In this document: piece by piece, positions 1 through 5,460 of the stretch
Position numbering within the stretch: position 1 is the first letter of the stretch
Layout: each line of letters opens with the position of its first letter
From: an uncultured Moheibacter sp.
GTDB lineage: Bacteria; Bacteroidota; Bacteroidia; Flavobacteriales; Weeksellaceae
NCBI GenBank assembly: GCA_937875605.1
Contig: CALLXZ010000371.1
Coordinates: forward strand, 1-7,366
Direction: 5' to 3'
DNA: 7,366 nucleotides
Notes under the pieces: generated by a model
What the model saw: the letters and a program-made list of their open reading frames with translations, nothing else
Databases searched by the model: none
What the model was told of the DNA's origin: nothing
Position numbers and translations under genes: made by a program

Positions 1-764
1 GAGCCGTAATCGGAACGACCAACCGCTATCCGGGTTTTGATGAATTGTACACTTATTTTGTGGATTCAAACCATGATGTACGTGGAAACGAAAATTTAGA
101 ACCGGAAAAAGGATATTCAACGTCTATCCAATGGAATAATACCTATAAAAATAACGGTTTCCGTATGCAGAATAACATCAGTACGATTTATCTGAATCTT
201 GATGATAAAATTGAATTAGCTACTGTTAATTTTATACCACTTCAATACCAATATATCAATATAGATAAATACCAATCCTGGGGAATCAACACCGATCATC
301 AATTTTCCTATAATAATTTGAACGTCAATTTAGGTGCATCCTATTATGGAATTTCAAGAGGACTGGAAAGCAATACAGACGTGGAAGTAAAAGACAATTT
401 CCGCTATACATTTGAGCTAAACGCATCGGCTAATTATCGTTTTGAAAAAATCAATACCACGATTTCTGCTTATTATAAATACACCGGAAAATTGACTGAA
501 TATGTATTGGCAGACGCATTAGGAGATGCTTATTACCGTTTGGGAGAACAAGACCCTTATAGTTTGATGGATGCTTCTATAAGAAAAGGATTTTTCAATA
601 ATAATTTGGAACTGACCTTGGGCGTTCGAAATATTTTCGATGTAACCTCAGTTAATAATTCCATAGAAGCCGGAGATACTCATACAGGTGCTCCCAACCA
701 GTTGATGCTTTTCTACGGACGTTCTTACTTCCTGAAATTAAATTATACACTTAACTTTAATTAA
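1..764 (+). CDS. TonB-dependent receptor, C-terminal beta-barrel (5' end outside window)
   Basis: This is the last 253 codons of an outer-membrane TonB-dependent receptor. The reading frame is open to the left edge (it reads from base 3), so there is no start codon here; the TTG at 45 is internal. The segment RYPGFDELY followed by GNENLEPEKGYS matches the conserved late-barrel motif of these receptors (F-x-ELY ... GNxxLxPE). Alternating aromatic and polar strands follow, then NIFDVTSVNN (the usual late 'N-xFD' strand). The chain ends in YTLNFN, with the terminal aromatic residue near the C-terminus expected of outer-membrane barrels. Plug and TonB box are not visible. The HmuY-like lipoprotein gene begins 7 bases after the stop, so the pair is almost certainly co-transcribed, and this suggests heme or iron as substrate. 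The substrate is inferred from the neighbour, not from the barrel itself. Confidence 0.93.
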   Translation, partial: AVIGTTNRYPGFDELYTYFVDSNHDVRGNENLEPEKGYSTSIQWNNTYKNNGFRMQNNISTIYLNLDDKIELATVNFIPLQYQYINIDKYQSWGINTDHQFSYNNLNVNLGASYYGISRGLESNTDVEVKDNFRYTFELNASANYRFEKINTTISAYYKYTGKLTEYVLADALGDAYYRLGEQDPYSLMDASIRKGFFNNNLELTLGVRNIFDVTSVNNSIEAGDTHTGAPNQLMLFYGRSYFLKLNYTLNFN

Positions 765-771
765 TCATTAG

Positions 772-1860
772 ATGAAAACTTTCTTTAAAATATTTCTAAT
801 TTCAACTCTTTTTCTTACCGTCAGCTGTTTGAAAGAAGATGATGGGATGATTTACGTCCCACCTATCCAAGGTGCAGAATTAAAACCGGAAGTAGGCGGT
901 CCCAATCAACCCAATCAGGTTTGGGTAGATTTAAGCACAGGAAACATGAAAATGACCAATCGAACTTCCTGGGATTTAGGATTCTATACAGGCGATCAGT
1001 TTGCCGTGATTCTAAATACCAGTGCTTTGATGTCAGCTTCTCCGGTTGACGGATATACTGATTTAGCTGAAATAAATTCGACCAATATGGCAGGATTGAT
1101 GAGCGTAGTTCAAGTCGCTAATTTTGACCCAAATAACATTAATTATATCGATGATGTACGAGGAAATTATCTAAATGACGGAACCGTAATCCAAGAAGAA
1201 AATAAAATTTATTTGATCAATATGGGTTACAACATACCTGACGGACCATTCCAACCCGGAACTTCTTACGCTGCCGGAACAGCTCGTGGATGGAAAAAAA
1301 TAAAGATTTCATCGGAAGGAAATGGTTACCGTCTGGAGTATGCCGATCTGAATTCGACGCAGACAAACGAAATCTATTTAGACAAAGACGAGAACTATAA
1401 TTTTCGTTTTTTTAGTTTGGTTACCGAACAAGTAATGGATATACAACCGCCTAAAAAAGACTGGGATATTTGTTTTACCGTTTTCGTCAATCACGTATTT
1501 GATAACAATGGAAATGATAACGGAAGTTATATCTATACAGATTTTGTGATGAGCAATACGATGGCGAATACCGGAGCCTATGAAGTCATAACCACTGAAT
1601 CAACTTTATTATCGGATTTCAATGATTTCTCAGGTTCTGATGTAGATGAATCACTTTTTATTTACGATGATCACAGAGCCATCGGATCCAACTGGCGTAT
1701 CGTCCCGGGTGCTATTTTGAAAAAAGACCGATTTTATGTAGTAAAAGATCCAAACGGCGTTTTATTTAAACTTCGTTTTATCGCTATGAGCAAACCTGAC
1801 GATTCCGATCCGAACCTATTCTGGAGGGGCTATCCCGTTTTTGAATACGATCCTCTATAA
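772..1860 (+). CDS. HmuY-family surface lipoprotein (putative heme-binding)
   Basis: This 362-residue lipoprotein has a hydrophobic signal (residues 3-17) and a lipobox-like TVSC with Cys19. An acidic stretch KEDD follows at 21-24, the kind of post-cysteine charge associated with surface export in Bacteroidota. HmuY-family signatures are WDLGFYTG (67-74) followed by VILNTSA, a second KDWDICFTVF (229-238), and the C-terminal strands RFYVVKDPNGVLFKLRF (320-336). P. gingivalis HmuY takes up heme with two histidines and works with the receptor HmuR. Here the only histidines in the whole protein are His241 and His301, both in the second half. The protein is longer than P. gingivalis HmuY; long forms like this are what I recall from flavobacteria. 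It follows the TonB receptor after 7 bases, the reverse of the P. gingivalis hmuY-hmuR order. Family assignment is good; heme as ligand is inferred. Confidence 0.82.
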   Translation: MKTFFKIFLISTLFLTVSCLKEDDGMIYVPPIQGAELKPEVGGPNQPNQVWVDLSTGNMKMTNRTSWDLGFYTGDQFAVILNTSALMSASPVDGYTDLAEINSTNMAGLMSVVQVANFDPNNINYIDDVRGNYLNDGTVIQEENKIYLINMGYNIPDGPFQPGTSYAAGTARGWKKIKISSEGNGYRLEYADLNSTQTNEIYLDKDENYNFRFFSLVTEQVMDIQPPKKDWDICFTVFVNHVFDNNGNDNGSYIYTDFVMSNTMANTGAYEVITTESTLLSDFNDFSGSDVDESLFIYDDHRAIGSNWRIVPGAILKKDRFYVVKDPNGVLFKLRFIAMSKPDDSDPNLFWRGYPVFEYDPL

Positions 1861-1879
1861 TTGTTTTATAATTACACCT

Positions 1880-1910
1880 AAAAATCCTGAATTCATATTC
1901 GGGATTTTTT
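1880..1910. terminator. Bidirectional hairpin terminator between convergent genes
   Basis: A 12-bp stem pairs 1880-1891 with 1898-1909 around a 6-base loop (1892-1897), with a single G-U pair (1888/1901). The arms are A-rich on the left and T-rich on the right, so each strand ends in a U run. It lies 19 bases after the HmuY-like stop and just beyond the DinB-like stop at 1913 on the other strand, so it can serve both genes. Confidence 0.85.
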
Positions 1911-1912
1911 AT

Positions 1913-2371
1913 TTACAGGATATTTTTACTCAATGCCATTACATACCCCAAATGCAGGGATTCGTGTAAATTATTGAAGCGGATGGCATCTTCAATCGTA
2001 TCCAGTTTGATTCCGAAACTGGTTTCGTAGGGACGGAAATACGAAAGATTTTCAGCAAAATAATCTTTGCGCAAACGAACTTGTGTCGTTTGAAGTAATT
2101 TAATCAGAACTCTCACATCTTCTTCCGTTACGTTTTGGTCTCCGAAAGTTCCTTTTTTAAAACGCATCACCCAATCATTTTCCACCAACATTTCGTTATC
2201 CGAAAGATAATAAGTCATCAACTGCTGTGTCACTAAAGCATGTGCGCAGTTCCAGAAAACATGGTTCTTAAATCCCATGGGGATGAAAGTCAATCGTTTA
2301 AGGTCATATGCATGGAGATAACTGACGAAATTATTTCGTATTTGAGCTAAATCTTCAAAATGCTTTTCCAT
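1913..2371 (-). CDS. DinB/YfiT-superfamily protein (putative metal-binding four-helix bundle)
   Basis: This is a 152-residue protein counted from the ATG at 2371-2369. The frame stays open to a TTG at 2395, but that TTG forms the end of a good promoter -7 box, so the ATG is preferred. The DinB-like superfamily shows a His triad holding a divalent metal: one His near the end of helix 2 and an HxxxH late in the chain. Here these are His44 (in NCAHALVTQQ) and His136/His140 (in LHESLHLGYV). The length and mainly helical composition also fit. Some members are thiol-dependent transferases (bacillithiol or mycothiol S-transferases) and many are uncharacterised, so the reaction is unknown. The gene is monocistronic, divergent from mrp and convergent with the HmuY-like gene. 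Confidence 0.78.
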   Translation of the reverse strand: MEKHFEDLAQIRNNFVSYLHAYDLKRLTFIPMGFKNHVFWNCAHALVTQQLMTYYLSDNEMLVENDWVMRFKKGTFGDQNVTEEDVRVLIKLLQTTQVRLRKDYFAENLSYFRPYETSFGIKLDTIEDAIRFNNLHESLHLGYVMALSKNIL

Positions 2372-2392
2372 AGTTGTGGAATAAATGTTTGG

Positions 2393-2421
2393 CAAAATTA
2401 AAAAACAATAGATAGAATCAA
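2393..2421 (-). promoter_or_regulatory. Bacteroidota-type promoter of the DinB-like gene
   Basis: On the - strand TAATTTTG (2400-2393) fits the TAnnTTTG -7 consensus exactly, and TTG (2421-2419) lies 18 bases upstream as a -33 element. Transcription would begin a few bases downstream, leaving a leader of roughly 15-20 bases before the ATG at 2371. This decides against the upstream TTG start at 2395. Confidence 0.65.
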
Positions 2422-2475
2422 GTATTAGATAAGTAAAATCATTAGATTGAATTTTTACAGCCCATGTTTAATACG

Positions 2476-2483
2476 TAAATTTG
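2476..2483 (+). promoter_or_regulatory. Promoter -7 box of the mrp operon
   Basis: TAAATTTG fits the TAnnTTTG -7 consensus exactly, 18 bases before the mrp ATG. There is no clear TTTG at the expected -33 distance, only a T run at 2452-2456, so the upstream element is weak. The predicted leader is about a dozen bases, A-rich and without a Shine-Dalgarno sequence. Confidence 0.6.
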
Positions 2484-2501
2484 TAGCTTAATCAAAAGAA
2501 A

Positions 2502-3602
2502 ATGAGCAATCTGAAAAGTCAGGCAATCGCTTTGCTGGAAGAGTTAGGAGTAGAAAATTGGATGAAAAATATCCAGGTGATGGGAGATAAAATTATTTTA
2601 GACATCGTTTCCCATTCGCCTGCTATGCATGAAAGAAAAAGATTGGAACAAGCTCTGAAAGCTGCATTTGCAGAACAGCTACCGCAAGCTCAATTAAAAT
2701 TGAATATCTTAGTAGAAACGCACGAGAAAAAACCTGAAATAAAAGGAAACGAAATTCCTGGAGTACGAAATATCATTGCTATTTCGTCGGGAAAAGGCGG
2801 AGTAGGAAAATCAACTGTTTCAGCTAATATTGCCATCAGTTTACAGAAGATGGGCTTTAAAGTCGGACTTTTAGATGCGGATATTTACGGTCCTTCTATG
2901 CCGACTATGTTTGATGTGGAAGGAGCACAGCCGCATTCGGTTCAGGTAGAGGGAAAATCAAAAATGAAACCGGTTGAAAGTTACGGTGTGAAATTATTAT
3001 CAATTGGATTTTTTGCAGGAACAGATCAAGCGGTCGTTTGGCGCGGGCCGATGGCATCCAAAGCTTTGCAGCAAATGATACGTGATGCGCACTGGGGAGA
3101 ATTGGATTTCTTATTGGTAGATTTACCTCCGGGAACGGGTGATATTCATTTGTCAATTGTGCAACAAATTCCGATTACAGGGGCGGTGATCGTCAGTACA
3201 CCTCAACACATCGCACTTGCTGATGCACGCAAAGGAGTTGCGATGTTTAAAATGGAAGCGATAAACGTTCCGGTCTTGGGAATTATTGAAAACATGGCAT
3301 ATTTCACTCCGCCAGAATTACCTGAAAATAAATATTATATCTTTGGTCAGAACGGAGCGAAAAATTTAGCAGAAAAGCTGGATATTCCTTTTTTAGGCGA
3401 AATTCCCTTGGTTCAAAGTATAAGAGAAGCAGCTGATGTTGGTAGGCCTGCTGCATTACAAGATGATAGTACAGTAGCAGATGTCTATGAAAAAATAACG
3501 CAAAACATCGTAGTAAGTTTAGTTGAGCGAAATGATACACTTCCTCCGACTGAAGCTGTGAGAATTACCAATATGGCAGGTTGCGCCGCAGTGAAAAAAT
3601 AA
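2502..3602 (+). CDS. mrp: Mrp/ApbC/NBP35-family iron-sulfur cluster carrier ATPase
   Basis: This 366-residue cytoplasmic P-loop ATPase binds and hands over Fe-S clusters to apo-proteins. The N-terminal part (about 1-75) is a MIP18/DUF59-like domain. The ATPase domain has the deviant Walker A GKGGVGKS (97-104), the switch segment DADIYGPSMP (125-134), RGPMASKAL (181-189) and the Walker B-like DLPPGTGD (207-214). The IENMAYF segment (262-268) is where most Mrp proteins carry the cluster-binding CxxC. Here it continues TPPELPENKYYIFG with no cysteine, as I recall for Bacteroidota homologues. The only cysteine in the protein is Cys361, six residues from the C-terminus (NMAGCAAVKK). A NifU-type scaffold gene follows 14 bases downstream, which supports the Fe-S role. 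The start ATG sits 18 bases after a good -7 box. Confidence 0.95.
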   Translation: MSNLKSQAIALLEELGVENWMKNIQVMGDKIILDIVSHSPAMHERKRLEQALKAAFAEQLPQAQLKLNILVETHEKKPEIKGNEIPGVRNIIAISSGKGGVGKSTVSANIAISLQKMGFKVGLLDADIYGPSMPTMFDVEGAQPHSVQVEGKSKMKPVESYGVKLLSIGFFAGTDQAVVWRGPMASKALQQMIRDAHWGELDFLLVDLPPGTGDIHLSIVQQIPITGAVIVSTPQHIALADARKGVAMFKMEAINVPVLGIIENMAYFTPPELPENKYYIFGQNGAKNLAEKLDIPFLGEIPLVQSIREAADVGRPAALQDDSTVADVYEKITQNIVVSLVERNDTLPPTEAVRITNMAGCAAVKK

Positions 3603-3616
3603 ATAAATTTGTAGGT

Positions 3617-3874
3617 ATGGAAAATGAAAATATAATCCAAAGAGTCGAGAAAGCGCTTGCAGAAATTCGGCCTTTTTTGAACAATGATGGCGGCGATATC
3701 GAATTGGTATCCGTTGAAAATGATGTGGTAAATGTTCGGCTGACAGGTACTTGCACCGACTGTACGGTTAACCAAATGACGCTGAAATCAGGAGTGGAAA
3801 TGACGGTTAAAAAATATGCGCCTGAAATTACAAAAGTGGTGAACCTCGTTGCTATTAAACCTTTGATGGGATGA
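3617..3874 (+). CDS. Stand-alone NifU C-terminal domain protein (Fe-S scaffold/carrier, Nfu type)
   Basis: This is an 85-residue protein consisting only of the Nfu domain, which holds a 4Fe-4S cluster between two subunits and passes it on. Visible motifs are FLNNDGGDIELV (20-31), VRLTGTCTDCTV (40-51) with the CxxC Cys46/Cys49, and LKSGVEMTVKKYAPEI (56-71). The ATG at 3617 is chosen because the frame upstream of it lies within or just past the mrp end (a TTG at 3581) and the Nfu domain begins right after this ATG. It lies 14 bases downstream of mrp, so the two are co-transcribed: this protein supplies the CxxC that the neighbouring Mrp lacks. Its TGA overlaps the ATG of a 25-codon reading frame. 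Confidence 0.94.
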   Translation: MENENIIQRVEKALAEIRPFLNNDGGDIELVSVENDVVNVRLTGTCTDCTVNQMTLKSGVEMTVKKYAPEITKVVNLVAIKPLMG

Positions 3875-3948
3875 TTTCCAATGCTTTTGCAGAACTTTCC
3901 CTTTTTGGCAGAGTGTTTGTTTTAAAAAGCGCAAAACCAAATCAATGA
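3871..3948 (+). CDS. Possible 25-residue coupling micro-ORF between the Nfu and DUF3108 genes
   Basis: An ATG at 3871 overlaps the Nfu stop as ATGA (3871-3874). The frame runs 25 codons without interruption and ends at a TGA that overlaps the DUF3108 ATG as ATGA (3945-3948). The predicted peptide begins MISNAFAELSLFGRVF and ends KPNQ; I recognise no family in it. The geometry is what translational coupling across a 70-base gap would look like, and no promoter -7 box is visible in the gap. A chance open frame is quite possible at this length. The peptide may be only a means of passing ribosomes to the next gene, or a remnant of a lost gene. Confidence 0.3.
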   Translation: MISNAFAELSLFGRVFVLKSAKPNQ

Positions 3949-4715
3949 AGAAATTTTTCTTGTTTTCGTTTGTTGCTCTAACTCTAATGTCTTTCATAGC
4001 AAGCGATTCACAAAATTATAAAGAAGGTGAATTTTTAAAATACCGGATTCATTATGGTCTTTTAAATGCCGGATTTGCTACGCTTGAAGTTAAAAATGTA
4101 ACGCATGATGGCACACCCCACTATCACGTAATGGGAGAGGGTTCTTCTTCTGGTGCGGTCCGTGCTTTTTACAAAATAGATGACCGTTACGAGAGTTATA
4201 TTGATCAATCGACCAATAAACCTTCGAAATTCGTCCGCAAAATCAGCGAAGGCGGTTATACTCGCGATCAGGTTTTTACTTTTGATCACAATAAAAAAAT
4301 CGTTAAAATAGATGACCGTAAAAACCAAAAAATCAGTTACCGTGATTTTGATGGAAGTGTGCAGGATTTGCTTTCCGCATTTTACTATCTTCGAAATTAT
4401 GATACTGATAATTTAAAAAACGGAGATTTTATCAATGTTGATATTTTTATGGCTGACGAAACCTATAAATTCAAATTAAAGATTTTAGGAAGAGAAACCA
4501 TGAATACTAAATTCGGAAAGATTAAAACAATTAAAATCCGCCCTTATGTACAATCAGGACGTATTTTCAAGGAATCTGAGAGTGTGACCATGTGGGTTAC
4601 CGATGATAAGAACCATATTCCGATTCAAATCAAAGCTGAATTAACAGTTGGATCTCTTAAAGCGGAATTGTTCAGCTATAAAAACACGAAATACACACTA
4701 CATTTCACTAAATAA
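3945..4715 (+). CDS. Exported DUF3108-family protein
   Basis: This 256-residue protein has a Sec signal (KKFFLFSFVALTLMSFIAS, 2-20), probably cleaved near Ser20. The mature part matches DUF3108: GEFLKYRIHYGLLNAGFATL (28-47), the middle strand segment VQDLLSAFYYLRN (139-151) and the C-terminal VTMWVTDDKNHIPIQI (214-229) ending in a strand-rich tail. The family is predicted to be a beta-rich periplasmic or envelope protein of unknown function; old 'exonuclease' labels on homologues are not supported by anything here. There is no cysteine. The gene lies 70 bases after the Nfu gene and no recognisable promoter is seen in the gap, so it probably reads from the mrp promoter, with coupling through the bridging micro-ORF. 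A functional link to Fe-S assembly is not implied by its sequence. Confidence 0.88.
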   Translation: MKKFFLFSFVALTLMSFIASDSQNYKEGEFLKYRIHYGLLNAGFATLEVKNVTHDGTPHYHVMGEGSSSGAVRAFYKIDDRYESYIDQSTNKPSKFVRKISEGGYTRDQVFTFDHNKKIVKIDDRKNQKISYRDFDGSVQDLLSAFYYLRNYDTDNLKNGDFINVDIFMADETYKFKLKILGRETMNTKFGKIKTIKIRPYVQSGRIFKESESVTMWVTDDKNHIPIQIKAELTVGSLKAELFSYKNTKYTLHFTK

Positions 4716-4861
4716 TTCTGCTGATTTAAAGAAGTCAAGAGCATACGAAGTAATTTTCTTGCGTTATAGGATACGGACGGCTTTGTATGATGGCGGTAAA
4801 GGGACCTCGAGCAGCGTGTAGACGCTCTAAATATTGGTGCAATAGTTAAATATTTATAAAA
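4716..4861. other. Non-coding stretch with a GC-rich, hairpin-prone orphan block
   Basis: No credible gene is present. Bases 4761-4825 are about 55% G+C by hand count (36 of 65), clearly above the AT-rich surroundings. A 9-bp inverted repeat pairs 4742-4750 with 4781-4789 (CATACGAAG against CTTTGTATG, one G-T pair). A second short hairpin, AGCGT-GTAG-ACGCT, lies at about 4812-4825. A frame on the + strand stays open from 4711 to a TAG at 4819 but has no ATG; on the - strand a short frame without ATG also runs through the block. No U run follows either hairpin, so it is not an obvious terminator for the DUF3108 gene. It could be a dispersed intergenic repeat, a foreign fragment, or a small structured RNA. 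Confidence 0.4.
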
Positions 4862-4899
4862 AAAGACCTAAAAATTGGCGAATCAATTTTTAAGTCTTT
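4858..4899 (-). terminator. Intrinsic terminator of the tRNA-Leu gene
   Basis: A 16-bp stem pairs 4862-4877 with 4884-4899 around a 6-base loop. The one imperfect pair (4868/4893) is G-U in the - strand transcript but a C-A mismatch in the + strand transcript. The - strand product ends in a run of seven U (4864-4858). Both facts assign it to the tRNA, whose 3' end is 9 bases upstream. Confidence 0.85.
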
Positions 4900-4907
4900 A
4901 GAAGTTG

Positions 4908-4989
4908 TGCGGGCGGAGAGACTCGAACTCTCACACCTTGCGGCACCAGATCCTAAGTCTGGCGTGTCTACCAATTCCACCACGCCCGC
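4908..4989 (-). tRNA. tRNA-Leu (anticodon UAG)
   Basis: This is an 82-nt type II tRNA. The acceptor arms GCGGGCG (4989-4983) and CGCCCGC (4915-4909) pair fully, with discriminator A at 4908. The D-arm carries the typical GGAATTGGTAGAC of bacterial tRNA-Leu. The anticodon stem CCAGA/TCTGG encloses the loop CTTAGGA, giving anticodon TAG (4955-4953), which reads CUN leucine codons. A long variable arm (TGCC-GCAA-GGTGT) and the T-arm GAGAG-TTCGAGT-CTCTC follow. The 3' CCA is not encoded (the next bases are CAACTT), so it must be added by the CCA-adding enzyme. It has its own promoter and terminator. The small frame on the other strand across this region is an artefact. Confidence 0.97.
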
Positions 4990-5000
4990 ATAAGGGATTG

Positions 5001-5030
5001 CAAATATACATTAAAATCTTTTTTGGCAAA
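5001..5030 (-). promoter_or_regulatory. Consensus Bacteroidota promoter of tRNA-Leu
   Basis: On the - strand TTTG (5030-5027), an 18-base spacer and TATATTTG (5008-5001) match TTTG-N-TAnnTTTG without deviation. The -7 box ends 11 bases before the mature tRNA 5' end, so the 5' leader removed by RNase P would be only a few bases. Confidence 0.8.
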
Positions 5031-5046
5031 TTTTATTTTACGATTT

Positions 5047-5075
5047 TTTGCTTCTCCCGAATTCCCGTACTTTTG
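5047..5075 (+). promoter_or_regulatory. Consensus Bacteroidota promoter of the DUF3127-HEAT operon
   Basis: TTTG (5047-5050), a 17-base spacer and TACTTTTG (5068-5075) match the consensus fully. The -7 box ends 16 bases before the ATG at 5092, so the leader is very short and has no Shine-Dalgarno sequence. An out-of-frame ATG at 5082 (six codons, ending at 5102) precedes and overlaps the true start. Confidence 0.75.
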
Positions 5076-5091
5076 TCAAAAATGAATAGAA

Positions 5092-5460
5092 ATGGAAATT
5101 AGCGGTAGAATAAAAAAAATTTTTGAAGAACAAACTTTTGGAAGCGGATTCCGTAAAAAAGAAGTTGTAATTACCACACAAGAACAATATCCGCAGGATA
5201 TTTTAATCGAATTCACACAAGATAAAATTGATTTATTAAAACCTTTAACACCTGGGGATGAAGTAAAAATATCCATCAACATACGCGGAAGAGAATGGAT
5301 AAACCCGGAAGGGGTTGCCAAATATTTCAACAGTATTTCGGGCTGGCGATTAGAAAAAGTAGGAGCAGAAGGACCTGCAATGAATCAATACGCAGATTTA
5401 CCTCCCGTGACAAACGATTATATGGATTCTGCAAACGAACCGGACGATTTGCCTTTCTAA
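5092..5460 (+). CDS. DUF3127 protein, OB-fold-like with an SSB-type acidic C-terminal tip
   Basis: This 122-residue protein matches the DUF3127 family of Bacteroidota. Residues 1-90 form a small beta-rich domain: MEISGRIKKIFEEQTFGSGF, then RKKEVVITT, IEFTQDKIDLL, GDEVKISINIRGREW and KYFNSISGWRLEKV. The pattern resembles a single-stranded-DNA-binding or primosomal OB fold. Residues 91-115 are a low-complexity linker, and the chain ends NEPDDLPF. That tip is the same kind as the DDDIPF end of bacterial SSB, which docks repair and replication proteins. The predicted role is nucleic-acid binding or a partner hub in DNA metabolism; the biochemistry is inferred. It has its own consensus promoter and is followed with no gap by a helical-repeat protein gene. 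Confidence 0.88.
   Translation: MEISGRIKKIFEEQTFGSGFRKKEVVITTQEQYPQDILIEFTQDKIDLLKPLTPGDEVKISINIRGREWINPEGVAKYFNSISGWRLEKVGAEGPAMNQYADLPPVTNDYMDSANEPDDLPF

Noticed and set aside
2372..2395. Upstream TTG start adding eight residues to the DinB-like protein
   Set aside because: The TTG is the last part of an exact TAnnTTTG -7 box, so it would lie upstream of the transcript; the ATG at 2371 keeps the whole domain.
2424..2447. Direct repeat ATTAGAT (2424-2430 and 2441-2447) between the divergent DinB-like and mrp promoters
   Set aside because: A 7-base AT-rich repeat is expected by chance here; an operator is not supported without conservation.
3581..3616. Twelve-codon upstream extension of the Nfu protein from a TTG
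   Set aside because: It overlaps the end of mrp in another frame and adds residues outside the domain; the ATG at 3617 fits better.
4858..4899. Use of the tRNA terminator hairpin as a + strand terminator for the DUF3108 gene
   Set aside because: In the + direction the stem has a C-A mismatch and only three U follow it.
4905..5102. Open frame of 65 codons on the + strand
   Set aside because: It runs antisense through tRNA-Leu and into the promoter region, a well-known source of spurious small proteins; it has no family features.
5082..5102. Six-codon upstream frame (ATG at 5082) overlapping the DUF3127 start
   Set aside because: Too short to judge and easily due to chance; noted only as a possible minor effect on initiation.
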